A stretch of 64,000 nucleotides of DNA from Pyrus communis. Its lineage: Eukaryota; Streptophyta; Magnoliopsida; Rosales; Rosaceae. A program made the translations under genes and the position numbers. The DNA lies in the NCBI RefSeq assembly GCF_963583255.1, contig NC_084803.1:17309428-17373427 (forward strand), in the 5' to 3' direction. Below are positions 46,769 through 58,900 of the stretch, one piece after another; position 1 is the first letter of the stretch; the number at the start of each line of letters is the position of its first letter. The notes under the pieces are model-generated. The model had not been told where the DNA came from and searched no databases. It saw nothing but the letters and a program-made list of their open reading frames with translations.

Positions 46769-47848
46769 AATATGATTAACTAGTGTTTTAACTTTTAATC
46801 AATGAAATGGAAAATAAAATTGCTCTCTCTTTAGTTTCTTCACAATGTAGTTAATTGGGTATTGTCATGCATTTTTCCTCTACGTAAAACTAGATGATCA
46901 CTTTGTAGTAGTACTTGGGAGTTGGCATGCATGATGAAGCAAGCAAACACATGTTAATTATTAACTGGAAGTACCAAATATAAAACATAATTTCTATCTT
47001 ATCAAAGGAAGGTAAAAAAAAAAAATGCCCACAATCTTAGTTTTGTCCTTTTCTTTTAAATATTTTGACATACATTAACATGGATCTATTTTCTTAGAGT
47101 TTAATCTTTTGGAAATGTTTAACATGGTATCAGACTATTGATTCTAGAAGGCTTTGGATTCGGAATGACAAAACCTCCGCCAAGTGTGGTCAAATGATTT
47201 CATTAATCTTCATCTCATTGATTAATTTGATTTAAAGATGCTTGCATTTAAAATTAGTTTGTGAGATTTGGTTGGAGCTTCTCTTACCGTGGCGCTTGAC
47301 TAGGACAATATTTTGGCTCCGTCACTGATCACTCAATAAGAATAATGTGACCTAGTTTTATAGGAATAGTGTTGATTTAGGCCTTCACATGGTAGAAATC
47401 AGGTTCAATTATTGTCTAACACCTCAATGAGTCAATAAAGCAAATAGTAGGTCATGAAAGCCGTGTTCAACGGAGGCATTGGAAACCCCATGGACCTATG
47501 GAGGATGTAAAGTTGCAACAGCTATAAACGAGTTTGCACTTTTGGTCGACAAGACATGAGACTAATTGATGCCCTGCTCGTTTGACAGGAGGAGGAGGAG
47601 GAGGAGCTAGCCTCAGATCGATCGGTAAACGCAGGCGGATTCATAATCAATAATATTGACGACGACCAATTAAGCATTTGGACCGACTAGCGATTAAAAG
47701 CTAGCCTTCTGGACTGCATATGATGATTATGTTGTAACTTGCAACTTTAAACATGAACGAATAAATTAAGGTAATCCTTTTTTCCGCGATGCACGCTAGC
47801 TGCATATGGAAATGGAAGTATATAACATTTATAAAATTGGAAAAATTG
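46769..47848. other. Gene-free stretch downstream of the OVATE gene
   Basis: Includes a likely 3' untranslated region (aatgaaatggaaaataaaa near 46800). At 47125-47134, tggtatcaga follows aaca, resembling an LTR end plus tRNA-Met primer site, but no LTR pair is visible. Confidence 0.4.
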
Positions 47849-47864
47849 ATAGTGATCTTCTAGT

Positions 47865-48078
47865 TTTTTTTTTTTTTTTTTTTTTCATTTATTAAAGGGA
47901 GAAAACTGATGGCAAACCATGGTTATCCATTCCTTCCGAGGGTCGAGAAAACTCACAGAGGCATTTCAATCTCTCCCTGGCCACACCATCAATGGGTTTC
48001 GAACCCAGGACCTTCAGTTTTTAATTTGAAGGAAGCCTCGCAATCCGACCTTTACCACTGGGCCACTAGCTTGTGGTT
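47865..48078 (-). mobile_element. Complete tRNA-derived SINE with 16-bp TSD
   Basis: On the minus strand the element has an A box (TGGCCCAGTGGTAAA, 48065-48051), a B box GGTTCGAAACC within 48006-47996, a body, and an A tail seen as poly-T at 47865-47885. A perfect 16-bp duplication atagtgatcttctagt lies at 47849-47864 and 48079-48094. The intact boxes and duplication suggest a fairly recent insertion. It was probably spread by LINE machinery. Confidence 0.92.
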
Positions 48079-48094
48079 ATAGTGATCTTCTAGT

Positions 48095-48893
48095 GGAAGT
48101 GGTATGCTTTAATTATATATGAAAAATGAAAGAAGACTGCCATTAATCATTTTTTTTTTTTTTTTTTGAAATGTTCGTTACTAAGATTGTTTTTTTATAT
48201 TTAATATACACCACTAAAATATGCAAATAATTCTCGCAAGCGCTGATCATTAACTATCTGAATGGGGACAATTTTCACTAGCATAACTTTTTTGAAAACA
48301 TGCAAGAAAATGTTCATGAATAAGGATTTTAATTGTTTGTTAAATCAATACCTTGTTTGAGTGTGCCATTACATGTAGTTAATAAGACATTCTCCATATA
48401 TAAGAGGGATTACCAAAACCATTTCAGCCCACTAGTTAATACATTTGTTTTGTTGCATGAGGATTATATGAATTTTGTTAACATCTCGTCCATACACATG
48501 TGAGCATAATTTAACTGTTACAAACAACGTAAGCTCTACATACATCAATTATCCAAAGTCGTTCACACAAGCATGAGCAACTAAATATAACTTACCTCAA
48601 GGACTAAAACAAAAAACTTCACCATTAAACCAATGTTCAATGTGCTTGTTCATTCCACTACCTCGTTCTTTTTTAGGTATTGCCAGTTACTTCTATTCCT
48701 TTCACCTTTTCTTTTGAACGCACAAATGGAAAGAAAGAAAACTCCCTTTCAATATGTATTGTACACACTTCACGTAACGTAAAGTACCCACAAACACAAT
48801 GGAATCGAATCCCACCATCCATCTCTCGACAAAAAAAAAAAAAAAAAAAAAAAAGAATCCCACCATCCATCCACGACGACATGACCAACTGAT

Positions 48894-48941
<48 letters not shown>

Positions 48942-49067
48942 GGTCGTGATCAGTCAGGTGGTGAGAGCCTTCTCTTCAATTGTGACCCACCACTGTAGTA
49001 AAAAGCAAGACTTCACTAATACCGTTAGTAGTAAATTTTGATGGGGCAGGGAAGTGCATGTCTTTAA
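48095..49067. other. Gene-free stretch with simple repeats
   Basis: Nothing coding is recognised. A poly-T (about 48151-48167), a poly-A (about 48831-48854) and a CT repeat explain the open frames at 48673-49041. Confidence 0.5.
48896..48938. repeat. (CT)n microsatellite, 43 bp
   Basis: Uninterrupted CT dinucleotide run, likely polymorphic. Confidence 0.95.
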
Positions 49068-49252
49068 TTTAAGGTTAAGGTTAGAGAGATTAAATTTCTA
49101 AATCAAATTTTGTCAATCAAATAATATGAACATTGATGATTGAATTATTACTTAAATGTTAATTAACGTGTTTATTTTCTATTTGTGACATATTATTTAG
49201 TTTGAAAATTTGATTTAAAAATTTAATCTTCCTAACATCATCCTTAGTTTAA
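49068..49252. mobile_element. MITE remnant
   Basis: The left ttagagagattaaatttct and the right complement of aaatttaatcttcctaac pair as inverted ends. The core gatgattgaattattactta recurs at about 45390-45420. The target-site duplication is not clear. Confidence 0.55.
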
Positions 49253-50998
49253 TATTTCTTGGCCAAAGAGAATGAGCTTGTTCTGGAAATGGGTAGGTTT
49301 CAGTGGGTGGAAGGAACACACGGCACCAGAGATTCTTTACCAACCTCAGAACTAAAATTTTAATTTTATCTGGCTCAAGGTTGAAAGAGTTAATTTACAA
49401 ATGTATCCATGAACTTAAGTGGTTATTTTACTTTTTAAAATGTGGTAAATGAACTTTTTACCTAAAATGTGGTTATTTTACTTTTTTTTTCCCTAAATTG
49501 GTGCATAAACTTTTTAAAATGTGGTAAATGAAGACCATAGTGACATCAGTTACAAAAGTTGACAGAATTAGTGGTTAGTTGTTTTTAGGTTTGAACAAAC
49601 CTCAATGCCAACTATGTTAACAAAAAATCCTTTCGCACTAACACCAAACCGTCACAACCTTTATAGACCACAAGGAGATCGAGAGACGTTCATCGTTAAG
49701 ATCATTCCCGAACAATGCAAGAACAACAACTCAGATGGAAGCACAAGTAAGAAATCAATATTTAAGGTGAAAAAATATTCGGATTGGTTGTTATGTTACC
49801 TTTTGAACATATCAAATGACTACTCTTAAAAATTAAGTGATTACGTGTCAGTAGATGAATGACATTTTAGTCAAGTAGACGAGTTGTCAAAATGCCCTCC
49901 AAACTATTTTGTAATACAAGAAGATTCGTTAGGGTTCAAAAATTGAAAAAACCAACTTGAAATTGGGACGAAATAAATTTGAAGGGCCAAAGTGGAAAAA
50001 CCGAAAGTCTGAAATCAGCAACCACAGCACCACTTGGCCCCAAGAGATTTCAATCTCCAATCTTGTTTTCGATTAGCATAGCAAGTTAGCAGCAACAGCA
50101 TGAAGAGTATCAGTAGACCCATCGGTCAGTCACAGTTGTGGGAGCAGCTCAGGACTCGTAACCCTACGGTCCTACACTTGTTTGTCCAATCCACCCTTGG
50201 ATTCTTATCCTTGGACTATTATTGACTCCTGCCTTGGGATTGAGGAGCGTGTATTTGAAGGAAGAGAAAAAACAAAATCAGACAAAAATACTATGGGCTA
50301 CTGCATCAGTAGTCTTCTAGCTTACTCTTGTTTAGTCCTTTCTAGATTTCTTGTCCAACGAGGCCCAGGGATTAGGATACACCTGATTTTCGGGAGATTT
50401 TTTTGGGTAGGGGACTTACGAACCCCTGTGTCCAAGACACAAACAAGTGGCATCCCGTGCATTCTCCCGTGTCCCGGGCGGACAGGTTGCACGACGCTAG
50501 GATACATATATATGTTGTGTGTGTTGTTCAATCAAGGCCCTTGAATTGTGAGAATTGGAACGAGCAAGGTCAGTGAATTAGATTGTGGCTTTCTGAATTG
50601 GAATTTGGATTGGAATGGTATCTTGGATTGCATATGCGCTATTTTGATTTGGAATTTGGATATGTGCTTATAGATTGGATATGTTATTGAATATTAGCCA
50701 TGTAGTTTGAATTGGATATGTGATTGCATATTAGGTATTTAGTTTGAATTGATTTGGATATGTGCTAAATTGAATTGGATACGTTGAATTATAGATATGC
50801 TACTTTGAATTGGATATGTTGAATTGGTGATGTGCTACATTGTTAGGATAGACAGGTTTAGTAGCAACCCCGGTACACCTACGTCCTAGGTAAACAAAAA
50901 CCAACAAGCCAACTAGGACACTTACACCCTCTCAAGTAGAAACTCCCTCAAATGAACAATTATCATGAAGATTATTAGGACGATGATCCTGATGTGGA
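49253..50998. other. Gene-free stretch
   Basis: A local repeat at 49410-49530 duplicates tgtggttattttactttt and aatgtggtaaatgaa. A small open frame from the ATG at 50101 (about 42 codons) and frames across 50182-50544 show no domain. At 50590-50850 a short motif gaattggatatgt is repeated irregularly. Confidence 0.45.
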
Positions 50999-51190
50999 TT
51001 GTGTCTAGAGGTATGCTTAAATGATTGGGGCATAGACAATGTGTTTACCGATATCGTTGACAATGCTAGTGCAAATAACACCGCAATTGCATACATGAAG
51101 ATAAAGCTAGAGTCGAATGGTACTATTTTACTTGACGGAGCTCATTTGCACATGAGGTGTGCTTGTCACATCCTTAAATTGATATCCTGA
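50999..51190 (+). pseudogene. hAT-type transposase fragment
   Basis: Reads CLNDWGIDNVFTDIVDNASA, then AIAYMKIKLES and HMRCACHILKLI. This is the conserved stretch of plant BED/hAT transposases (L-x-W-x-I-x-x-V-x-x-x-x-x-D-N-A-S-x-N-D … H-x-R-C-x-x-H-I-L-N-L-I). Only about 60 codons remain, with no BED finger or dimerisation region in sight. Confidence 0.8.
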
Positions 51191-52254
51191 ATCGAACCAT
51201 AAATTTTCAATGCAATTTTGTAGCCTTTGGTGTGGTTTTTCAGACTTCGGCTTTCAGTTCGATATCCCAGACCAGACCAGCCCTATATGACATGGAAGCT
51301 CATACCCAAAAGGATCTCTCGATTCATCATTTCATAAAAACTTCGCATTTGAGAATTCCATTAATAAATTATGGGTTGGTTGGTTCTACCTCCTATTTAG
51401 TAGGTATATTGCTAGAGATTGGATTTGGACAGTCTTTCAATTGTATAGAAAATTGTCTGAATTTGCAAAAATTGACCTACCTTTCTACCCTTCTGTGCAG
51501 GAGAGCAATCACTTATTTACAAGGTTGTTCTCTGCAAAACAGCACGGAAAGAGGAGCACATAAACAAACCATTAATCATGCAAACAAAGAAAATTACTTC
51601 TCTAGAGCAAAATGTACGCTTCTGCGATCATTGCTGGCTGCAAGGAGAATGGTAGATGAAATGAAACGACCGACTCATTCACGAAAGGAGAAACCCTAAT
51701 CACTTCAATTCAATTATGTTTGCTGTGCTAAATTTGAGTAACCACACTACTTATTAACTGCAGAACTAGAGGTAGCTGTTTGTCCTGGTTGCCTGCTGCA
51801 GTCGAAAATAATTCTAAAGCTAATCCGACAACGGTCTCATCAAGATTCACAAGCTGCTATACTACTTGAAGGTAGCGATATGATAAAAGTTAACACTATT
51901 CAAGTTCTGCTACCTGCTCAATATAAACCCAAATGCCGCAGGCATTAACATATACTCCACTCATTTTTTTAGTCGGATTAGCAACTATCATCTTCTCACT
52001 AAGCTCAACACTAAGCCTAACTTATTAAACCAGAAGCTTTCATGTGGCAAAGAGACATGTATTACAAACACGACAGCTAGAAAGCTAACCTGCCTGAGAG
52101 TGCCATGTTTGTCAATTGTTGAAACAATGAGGAAATACCACTGTACACGTGTAAAACGCAACTGAAAATCTTGAAATAAGTTCTTTTAGGTTATGAAAAC
52201 TTTGAACAAACAACGTTATGGAAATGAAAAAGACATGCGCAGGCAAGGCATTAC
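51191..52254. other. Gene-free stretch
   Basis: The 155-codon frame at 51232-51699 has no recognisable domain and mixed composition; nothing else is seen. Confidence 0.4.
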
Positions 52255-52630
52255 CGTTATTCTTAACTATGACTCCTAATTCACTGAAGGGGAGCTTCTC
52301 ATCCACATCTTACAATAGATATCAGGTTTAAATTAGAGTTATCCATTTCCTCCTACATCCGAGCTCTATTCGTCTTGGAACGCCTGAACTAGCACAATAC
52401 AACAAAATTACAGTACATATCTGATATTTGTTACGTTGAGACTGAAGGAAATACTTTTCCCCTACTAAATGGCATTTCATAATTGTTACCTCTCTATGTA
52501 GCACAAAACTTACAGAACTAGAAAAATAATAAAGGTTTCGGAAAACACAGTTCAATACCTTATTTACACCTATTGGCTTCCCACAAAGTTTGATCATATG
52601 AAGCACCTTCAATGCCTCTACAGCCGCCAA
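52255..52630 (-). pseudogene. SF3B4-like (SAP49) gene fragment retaining an exon/intron border
   Basis: Piece A (52630-52559) reads AVEALKVLHMIKLCGKPIGV-NK and stops at a GT donor. It matches the end of the first RRM of splicing factor SF3B4 (usual: [21 protein letters not shown]). Piece B (52309-52255) reads DVDEKLPFSELGVIVKNN, matching DVDEKLLYDTFSAFGVIVTN of the second RRM with about four residues lost, again ending at a GT donor. A stop precedes piece B, and the expected SLDVGANLFIGNLDP stretch is missing between them. Keeping introns points to a duplicated gene piece rather than a processed copy. Confidence 0.75.
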
Positions 52631-54040
52631 ATAAAAAATAAACAGTCAGCATCACAAAACCACAATAGGGAAAGATATCATGAGGTTTACACCAGAAACT
52701 TTCTTTGAACATAATTCAATTCATGGTTCTTGAAGAGACCATTCTTCTGGTGCCGTGTCTATGGGAGCAAACACAGTAACTGCAAGAGGAAGACGGAGCT
52801 CATACTGCAACATATCTTAAAAAATCAAATTCATGTGGTTTCATCAGAGTTCAACACACCGGTTTCAGCCATCCGAATCAAGACCTAACAAAGGCTTAAT
52901 CTTCTCTGCAGACAAGGCTATTATTGTGGATGCAGCTGCAACTAAAACTGATTGCAGACAAATGAAAATAGGGGTAAACCAACATGGCCAATTTGAACAA
53001 ATAATTCTTCAAAAAGGAATTGCATAAATTCAACAACTCAACTACTCATTGGCAAACATTAGCTGCTTAACTTCTCATATTCCTGCAGAGACTATGCAGT
53101 TGGAAAAACCTTAACAATAAATACGAGGGTTAAGCTGGCAAGGTGCTCCTTCTCCTGGAGGAGCAGAGTCTTCATTCTGCCTCTTTCTCTTTTTACAGGA
53201 GAATTCTGTCCTTGTCACCTTCTTTACCAAAACAAATTCACAAGTAGTTGACAGATTCGGATTCTCAAGCTTAAACCTTTTTTTACTTATTTTAACTGAC
53301 TATTTCTCTTCTCTGCTTGACTCTTCCCTCAGTGACCCTCCCTTTCTGTAATGTGCTCTCTCCATTAAAATATGACTACTCTCATATGCAATTTCGTGAC
53401 TCTTGCCCAAGTATTCAAGCGTTTCTCTCTTCCCTACGATCTCTCATATGCAATTTCGTGACTCTCTCCCCAGTAGTCAGGCAGTTCTCTCTCCTCTACA
53501 ATCTGGCAACTCCCTCAAATAATTGTTTTGGTTTTGAACCAAGATATTTTTGTTAAGCTCACTCTGGTTTGAGTTGCAATATTGAAAATTTTGCCATTAA
53601 ACTCAGAAACATCCATAAGCCAAAGCACGACACAGAATTCAGGGCCAAATGTGGTAGGATAAGTTTCAACCAGATAAGCCATGTTACTAAAAACAAGATT
53701 ACAAACTACACTGGCGATGGTATATGCAGGATGCTAAGGTCCTAAATGGTATGTCAATAAAATGGGCCTGCTTCCATGTCTGAATAAAAGACAGCGAGAG
53801 CAAGAACACAATAATCAACTGCCACATAGAAGACAACGAAAAGAAAACTAACATAAAAACAATCAAAATTGAAGCTCATACAGTATTACAATTCCAAAAA
53901 GCTTCAAACTTGCTTCTTCGCTGCGGCCAATTGACATCCTTGCTCGCAGTTTAATCATATATTGGCTCACCAGCCGCGGTCGCAGGTGAAGTAATCAACG
54001 GATTGAACTCAGACCAACGAACCAGAACCCCCATCAATAC
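52631..54040. other. Gene-free stretch, with the PPR 3' untranslated region at its right end
   Basis: No gene seen. A short duplication ctctcatatgcaatttcgtgactct occurs at about 53380 and 53440. The last 150-200 bases are probably the 3' untranslated part of the PPR gene. Confidence 0.45.
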
Positions 54041-55258
54041 TTATGTTGTAGCCTCTTTAGCCTCCTCATCCGCGACCGAAGAAGCATCAGTATCAGAAGA
54101 AGCCAAACCTAGACCCTGCTCCAACTTCTTCCAGGCAACCAAAACATTAGGAGGAAACTTCTTCTTGATCGTGCGTATCAATCCCTTTGCCTCCTTCATC
54201 TTCTTCTTCTTCACCAATCCTTCCACCAAATACTTCATCGTATTGAAATCAGGAATCTTATGCACCTCCACACTCCTCTTGAAAACCTCATACGCCTTGT
54301 CATAATCCTCACTCTTACACAAATAAAATATCAAAGTCCGGAAAGTTGCAGCATTCGGATTACATGCATTTCCCTCCAACCCCTCATAAACCTTGAAAGC
54401 TTCTTCCATCATCCCATTCCTGCAATAGCAAGTCATCAAGTAATTGTAACTAATTGTATCTGGTTTCAGCCCAGCATTCGCCATTTCCTCAATCAAAGCT
54501 TGCACATTGCCCGCACTCCCACCATGGACATACATAATCTTAACATTATAAGCCGCAGCGTCAACCGCAACGCCCTTCTTCACCATCTCATCCCACAACT
54601 TCTCCGCCTCTTCACCATTGCCCTTCTTGTACAAAGCATTAAAAATCGTGGTGAACGTCACTGCAGTGATCTCAATACCCTTCTCCTCCATCAATCTCAG
54701 CGTCTCCATTGCCTTGTCGGGCTTATCCGCTGCGCAATACGACTTGATCAGTATACCATAGGACACTTTATCAGGGGAGACCCCATGCTTGCTGGGAATT
54801 TCGTCGAACAGCTGGGGGACTCTGTCGAAATGCTTGGAATCGTTGCAGGCAGACAACAGAGTGTTGAAGGAAATGGCGGTTCTCGGAGTACCGAGCTGGT
54901 CCATCTGATCAAACGTCCTCAATGCCTGGTCGAACATACCAGCGCGGCCGTAGGATCGAATGAGGGTGGAAAGGAAGGGCTCCTGGGTGATTTTGGGGTC
55001 ATTCTTGTGGGATTCAATGAAGGATTCGATGTCGGCGAAGCGGTGGGACTTGGCGAGGCGGCGGACGGTGAGATCCTGGGCGTAGCGAGACAAGGTAGGA
55101 GAAGAGTAGTGTTGGGAGACGGAGGAGTAAATCTGGAGGGCTTTGTCCGGGTCGTACTCGGTTCGGAGCTTGGACTTGGCTTTTGAGATGGAGAGGGTAG
55201 ACTTGGCGGTGGTGGTGGAGAGGTGGCGGAGGTGGCGGAGGGAAATCGAAGATGACAT
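54041..55258 (-). CDS. Mitochondrial-type P-class pentatricopeptide repeat protein, 405 aa
   Basis: Intronless, as most PPR genes are. The N terminus MSSSISLRHLRHLSTTTAKS is Ser/Arg/Leu-rich without acidic residues, typical of mitochondrial import. About eight P-type repeats of 34-36 residues follow from roughly residue 95: for example FLSTLIRSYGRAGMFDQAL, ISFNTLLSACNDSKHFDRVP, VSYGILIKSYCAADKPDKAM, VTFTTIFNALYKKGNGEEAE and ISYNYLMTCYCRNGMMEEAF. No E, DYW or SMR domain is present. It most resembles the Arabidopsis At4g36680/At2g18520 type (about 415 aa), which I recall as linked to mitochondrial RNA or ribosome function. The acidic tail (DTDASSVADEEAKEATT) is divergent. The frame is complete. 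A long antisense frame is a shadow. Confidence 0.92.
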   Translation of the reverse strand: MSSSISLRHLRHLSTTTAKSTLSISKAKSKLRTEYDPDKALQIYSSVSQHYSSPTLSRYAQDLTVRRLAKSHRFADIESFIESHKNDPKITQEPFLSTLIRSYGRAGMFDQALRTFDQMDQLGTPRTAISFNTLLSACNDSKHFDRVPQLFDEIPSKHGVSPDKVSYGILIKSYCAADKPDKAMETLRLMEEKGIEITAVTFTTIFNALYKKGNGEEAEKLWDEMVKKGVAVDAAAYNVKIMYVHGGSAGNVQALIEEMANAGLKPDTISYNYLMTCYCRNGMMEEAFKVYEGLEGNACNPNAATFRTLIFYLCKSEDYDKAYEVFKRSVEVHKIPDFNTMKYLVEGLVKKKKMKEAKGLIRTIKKKFPPNVLVAWKKLEQGLGLASSDTDASSVADEEAKEATT

Positions 55259-55929
55259 GTTTTAGGGTTTATGCAGCTTCGGGGGGTTTTGGTTGGAAGC
55301 TCTTTTGTATTGAATGTTGAGGGTTTAGCGGTTAATTTTGTCCTGTTACTGCGTAAGATAAAGATACAGGAAACCAATTCCCGGGATTTTTCCGTACTCG
55401 GCAGGAAACCTTCTAACCGGATCATAACTCCACGTCAACATGCCACGTAATTTCAATACTTATTCGAATCAGAGCTTACTTATTTTGCCTAATCGCCTAA
55501 CTTGAGAATTTCACCATGTAACTCGAGAAAGGCACGAAAAAAGTATCGTCACAAAGGTTATTACTTGTTACTTTAGTACTACATGTACACGTTAGCCTTT
55601 AAATTTTAAAATCCTCAGGGCTTGAAGAGATTAGCATGGTGGCTGGAGAGAATAATGACCAGTTTTCCCAGCTCAACCAAGGATTTAGTCCGCCTGAACC
55701 CATGTTACATAATGCAGTCGGATGTACACATACTGCAGTAAATAAAAAGAGATGGAAAATGTAGACTTTGCAAACGAAAACAACAAAATATAAGAAATAC
55801 CAGTTTATTCCTTGTTATACATACCACAAGGCTACACGATACCACTCTAATGATGAATATGCAACCTCAATACTTCTAATTTCCAAAAAATCTCAACACA
55901 TCACTTAATAATACATTCAAGTCAAACAA
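55259..55929. other. Spacer between PPR and U2AF65 genes
   Basis: Contains the PPR 5' leader/promoter and the U2AF65 3' untranslated region (about 55800-55929). No other gene. Confidence 0.5.
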
Positions 55930-58900
55930 CTAGCCCTCGTAGTCGCCCTCACCAAACTTGTCCTCCGGATAAAACACTGCTACCACCTGATTGCCACCAA
56001 ATTTCCGGCCATTCAACCCCGTACGGGCTTTTGTAGAACCCTCGGTATCCGCATATTCCAAAAACACCTGCAAATACAAGGGCATTTTCAGCATGTAGAA
56101 ACACCCAACCCCGTAAAAACTCAGATTTTCCAGACAAAATGTATTAATAACTAGATTTCAGACACTAACCTTCCCAACACCGGGGGCAAGTTCACCATCC
56201 GGTCTTGGACGCGGGATGATGACATTCACTAATGTACCTGCACATCAGTCATAATCAAATAACTATTAAAAACACACGACAACACAAATCTTATGCGAAT
56301 TCAGTTAGAAGGTTATGGAGGCTTCTGTCTGTTAGGCCTGATTCTTTATAGCGAATGTGGGACTACAAAAAAGGCTGTAAAACAGAAAGATAAGGACAAA
56401 AAGAAATGAGAAACTCAATACCGCAATAAACTTTCTAAATTAATCAAAAGAAACCAACAAAAAAAAAAAGTAGCGGAGTTAACTCTGAGTGATAGTAATT
56501 TACCAAACTTTTCACCTTCAAGCCTCATGTCTTCCAAGATATCATCATACTCAGTATCGTCCCTAAGCTCATCTGCAGTTACTACCTGAGTTAAACATAC
56601 AACCTTGGTGGCGACAGAACTAGGCGGTTGCAACAGCATGAACCTCTGTACAAGAAACAAACACCTCAAGACGTTAAATCAAACCCACATAAACTAAACT
56701 TTCCGAAAATTATTAATTTAAGCCAATTTAAAAATATAGTTTAATCTAATTTAACAGCTATTAGGGGAAAATTAGCAATTTCACTCTTACCTGCAATGCA
56801 ATTTGCTGCTGTGCATGCAACAGAACACTCTCTTGCTCAGGTTTGGGCTGGTTGGCACCTTGGTTAGCACGCCTAACTGTGAGCGTCTTGTCCCCCATTT
56901 TAATGCCGTTCAGCGCTGCACAAGCTATGTCTGTAACTGAAAGATCTTGGTAAACACAAAAGGCATAGCCTTTTGAGTTTCCTGTTTCCCTGTCTTTCAC
57001 CAAATCAAAACCACGAAGAGGTCCAAAGGATTCAAGTAATTCCTTGATCTGTGCTTCTGTGAAGTAATATGGCAGCCCACCAACAAATATGCGGTCAGGG
57101 CCCTCAAGCCCACCAGCAGAACCCGGTGTAAGCCCCACAGCAGCCAGATTCAGATTGGGATTGGGCTGGCTTGGGCCGAGTGTTGCAGCCAGAGATGGGT
57201 TGTAATCGCTAGGTCTCCGCACCTTAACAGGGGCTCCCTGTAGCAATTGTCCGGAAAAAAAAAAAAAAGAGAGAATAGTCAATACCAAGAAAGTCAACTT
57301 AATCCAAAATGCTCAAGTTAATCATATACTGATCTAAACCAAAGGGAAGAATAGAGTACCTCAAAAATAATTCCATCCAGAGCCATTGCATTGCTAGCCT
57401 CTTCAACCGATCTCATCTCCACAAAAGCAAATTTCTTTTCATGGTTTATGTAAACATTGACAACAGCATCTCCTGCAAGGAACAAGTAAAACAACAATTA
57501 GGCAATCAACTAAAGGGAAGCGACTTTATTATACCAATTTGAGTGCAAAAATCAATATACCTGGGCCAGCAGTGTTCCCTCCAATTGCAGCCATAACTTG
57601 GCTGAAAAATGTAGCAACTGACTGCATATGACAGGAAAAACCACATTATCCGCATGAAAGTGTAAGCTTAAGTACCCATTAAAACATAGTGTTCATGTTG
57701 AATTAAAGGTAGATGAGAAAAAATAATAAATGGTAAGGGTGAGTTGAGTAAACCTGTTCATTTGCTGTGGGGGGAAGCCCTCCAACATACACCCGTCGGG
57801 CATGCCTAGTAGCCTGATAATTATAAATAAAAGAACAATTAATGTCAGCACATGTTACGATTAGGGAGTAGTGGGATGTACTGATACAAACTAAAAATAG
57901 AATCTCAATCATGCCAACCTGTTGAGTCATCGCCTGAACAGGCATAACTGGAAGGGGTGCAAACTGCTGTGAGAACAAATAAAACATAATATTAGTGAAA
58001 TAATGCCAGCACCTTAAAATGGTGAAGCTGTCAAATTCACCTAAAATGCCCCTTCCTAATTAGATAAATAGTAATATAACATTTTAAATGCTAAAAAGTC
58101 AAACTAGAATTTTTAAAATAAACGCCCACTAGTATTTTTAAATTTCAAAATATAAAATTAGTATATATAAATTAAAAAATAAAAATAAACTATAATATAA
58201 AAAGGCCAATTGCACATGTGTACAAGTGCGCAAGAAGCTAGTACTAGTGAAACTCAAGCATGCTGGTCGACAGAGGGAAAGAAAGCGACCAAGAGAAAGA
58301 GTGAGAGATACCTGCCCGGTCGACAAAGGAAACATGTTTGGAAACATCCCCGGAATGGTAGGACTATTCCCAGAAATTTGCCCTGCAAACAAAATTGGAT
58401 CACATTGCAGTCATAAGAGAAGTACCACATTAAACTTTTAAAAATGTTAATGCCAAATGACTCCTCCGCCTCTTAATTTTCCATGAAAACTCGTTAGGTT
58501 AAGCAATATCCAGACCTTCAATTTATTTAGTTTAAGGAGATGAAAGAAATACATCATTTACAAATTCTGGAAGAAATATTTGTAAGACTACCAAAAACGG
58601 CAATAGTTTCCGGTTGAAGACGAACAAGATCCATCAAACCGGTGCATTGATTCCTCCTTGTACATAAAAGCTACAGAAGTCGGCTCACACCCATTGTCAT
58701 CACAGTGGGGCAAGTAGCCCAACATTGCCTTCTTACAACAAAGGACAAGACATAGAAACAAACAAACAAAAACACCAAACACAAGAAAAAACCAAAAGAT
58801 CTCTCAGTCCCAGAATTATTTCACCAAGTAAACAATAAAAAACTTACAACCCTTCCAGAGACCACAACTTTATAAAGGCTATGTGCAGAAGGGAAGGAAC

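Noticed and set aside
47125..47134. tggtatcaga after aaca, like an LTR border and tRNA-Met primer site
   Set aside because: No LTR pair, polypurine tract or coding remnant nearby; ten bases can occur by chance.
51232..51699. 155-codon plus-strand frame
   Set aside because: No recognisable domain, no supporting splice or promoter context, and repeats of low information content.
54260..55186. 308-codon plus-strand frame
   Set aside because: Antisense shadow of the PPR gene.
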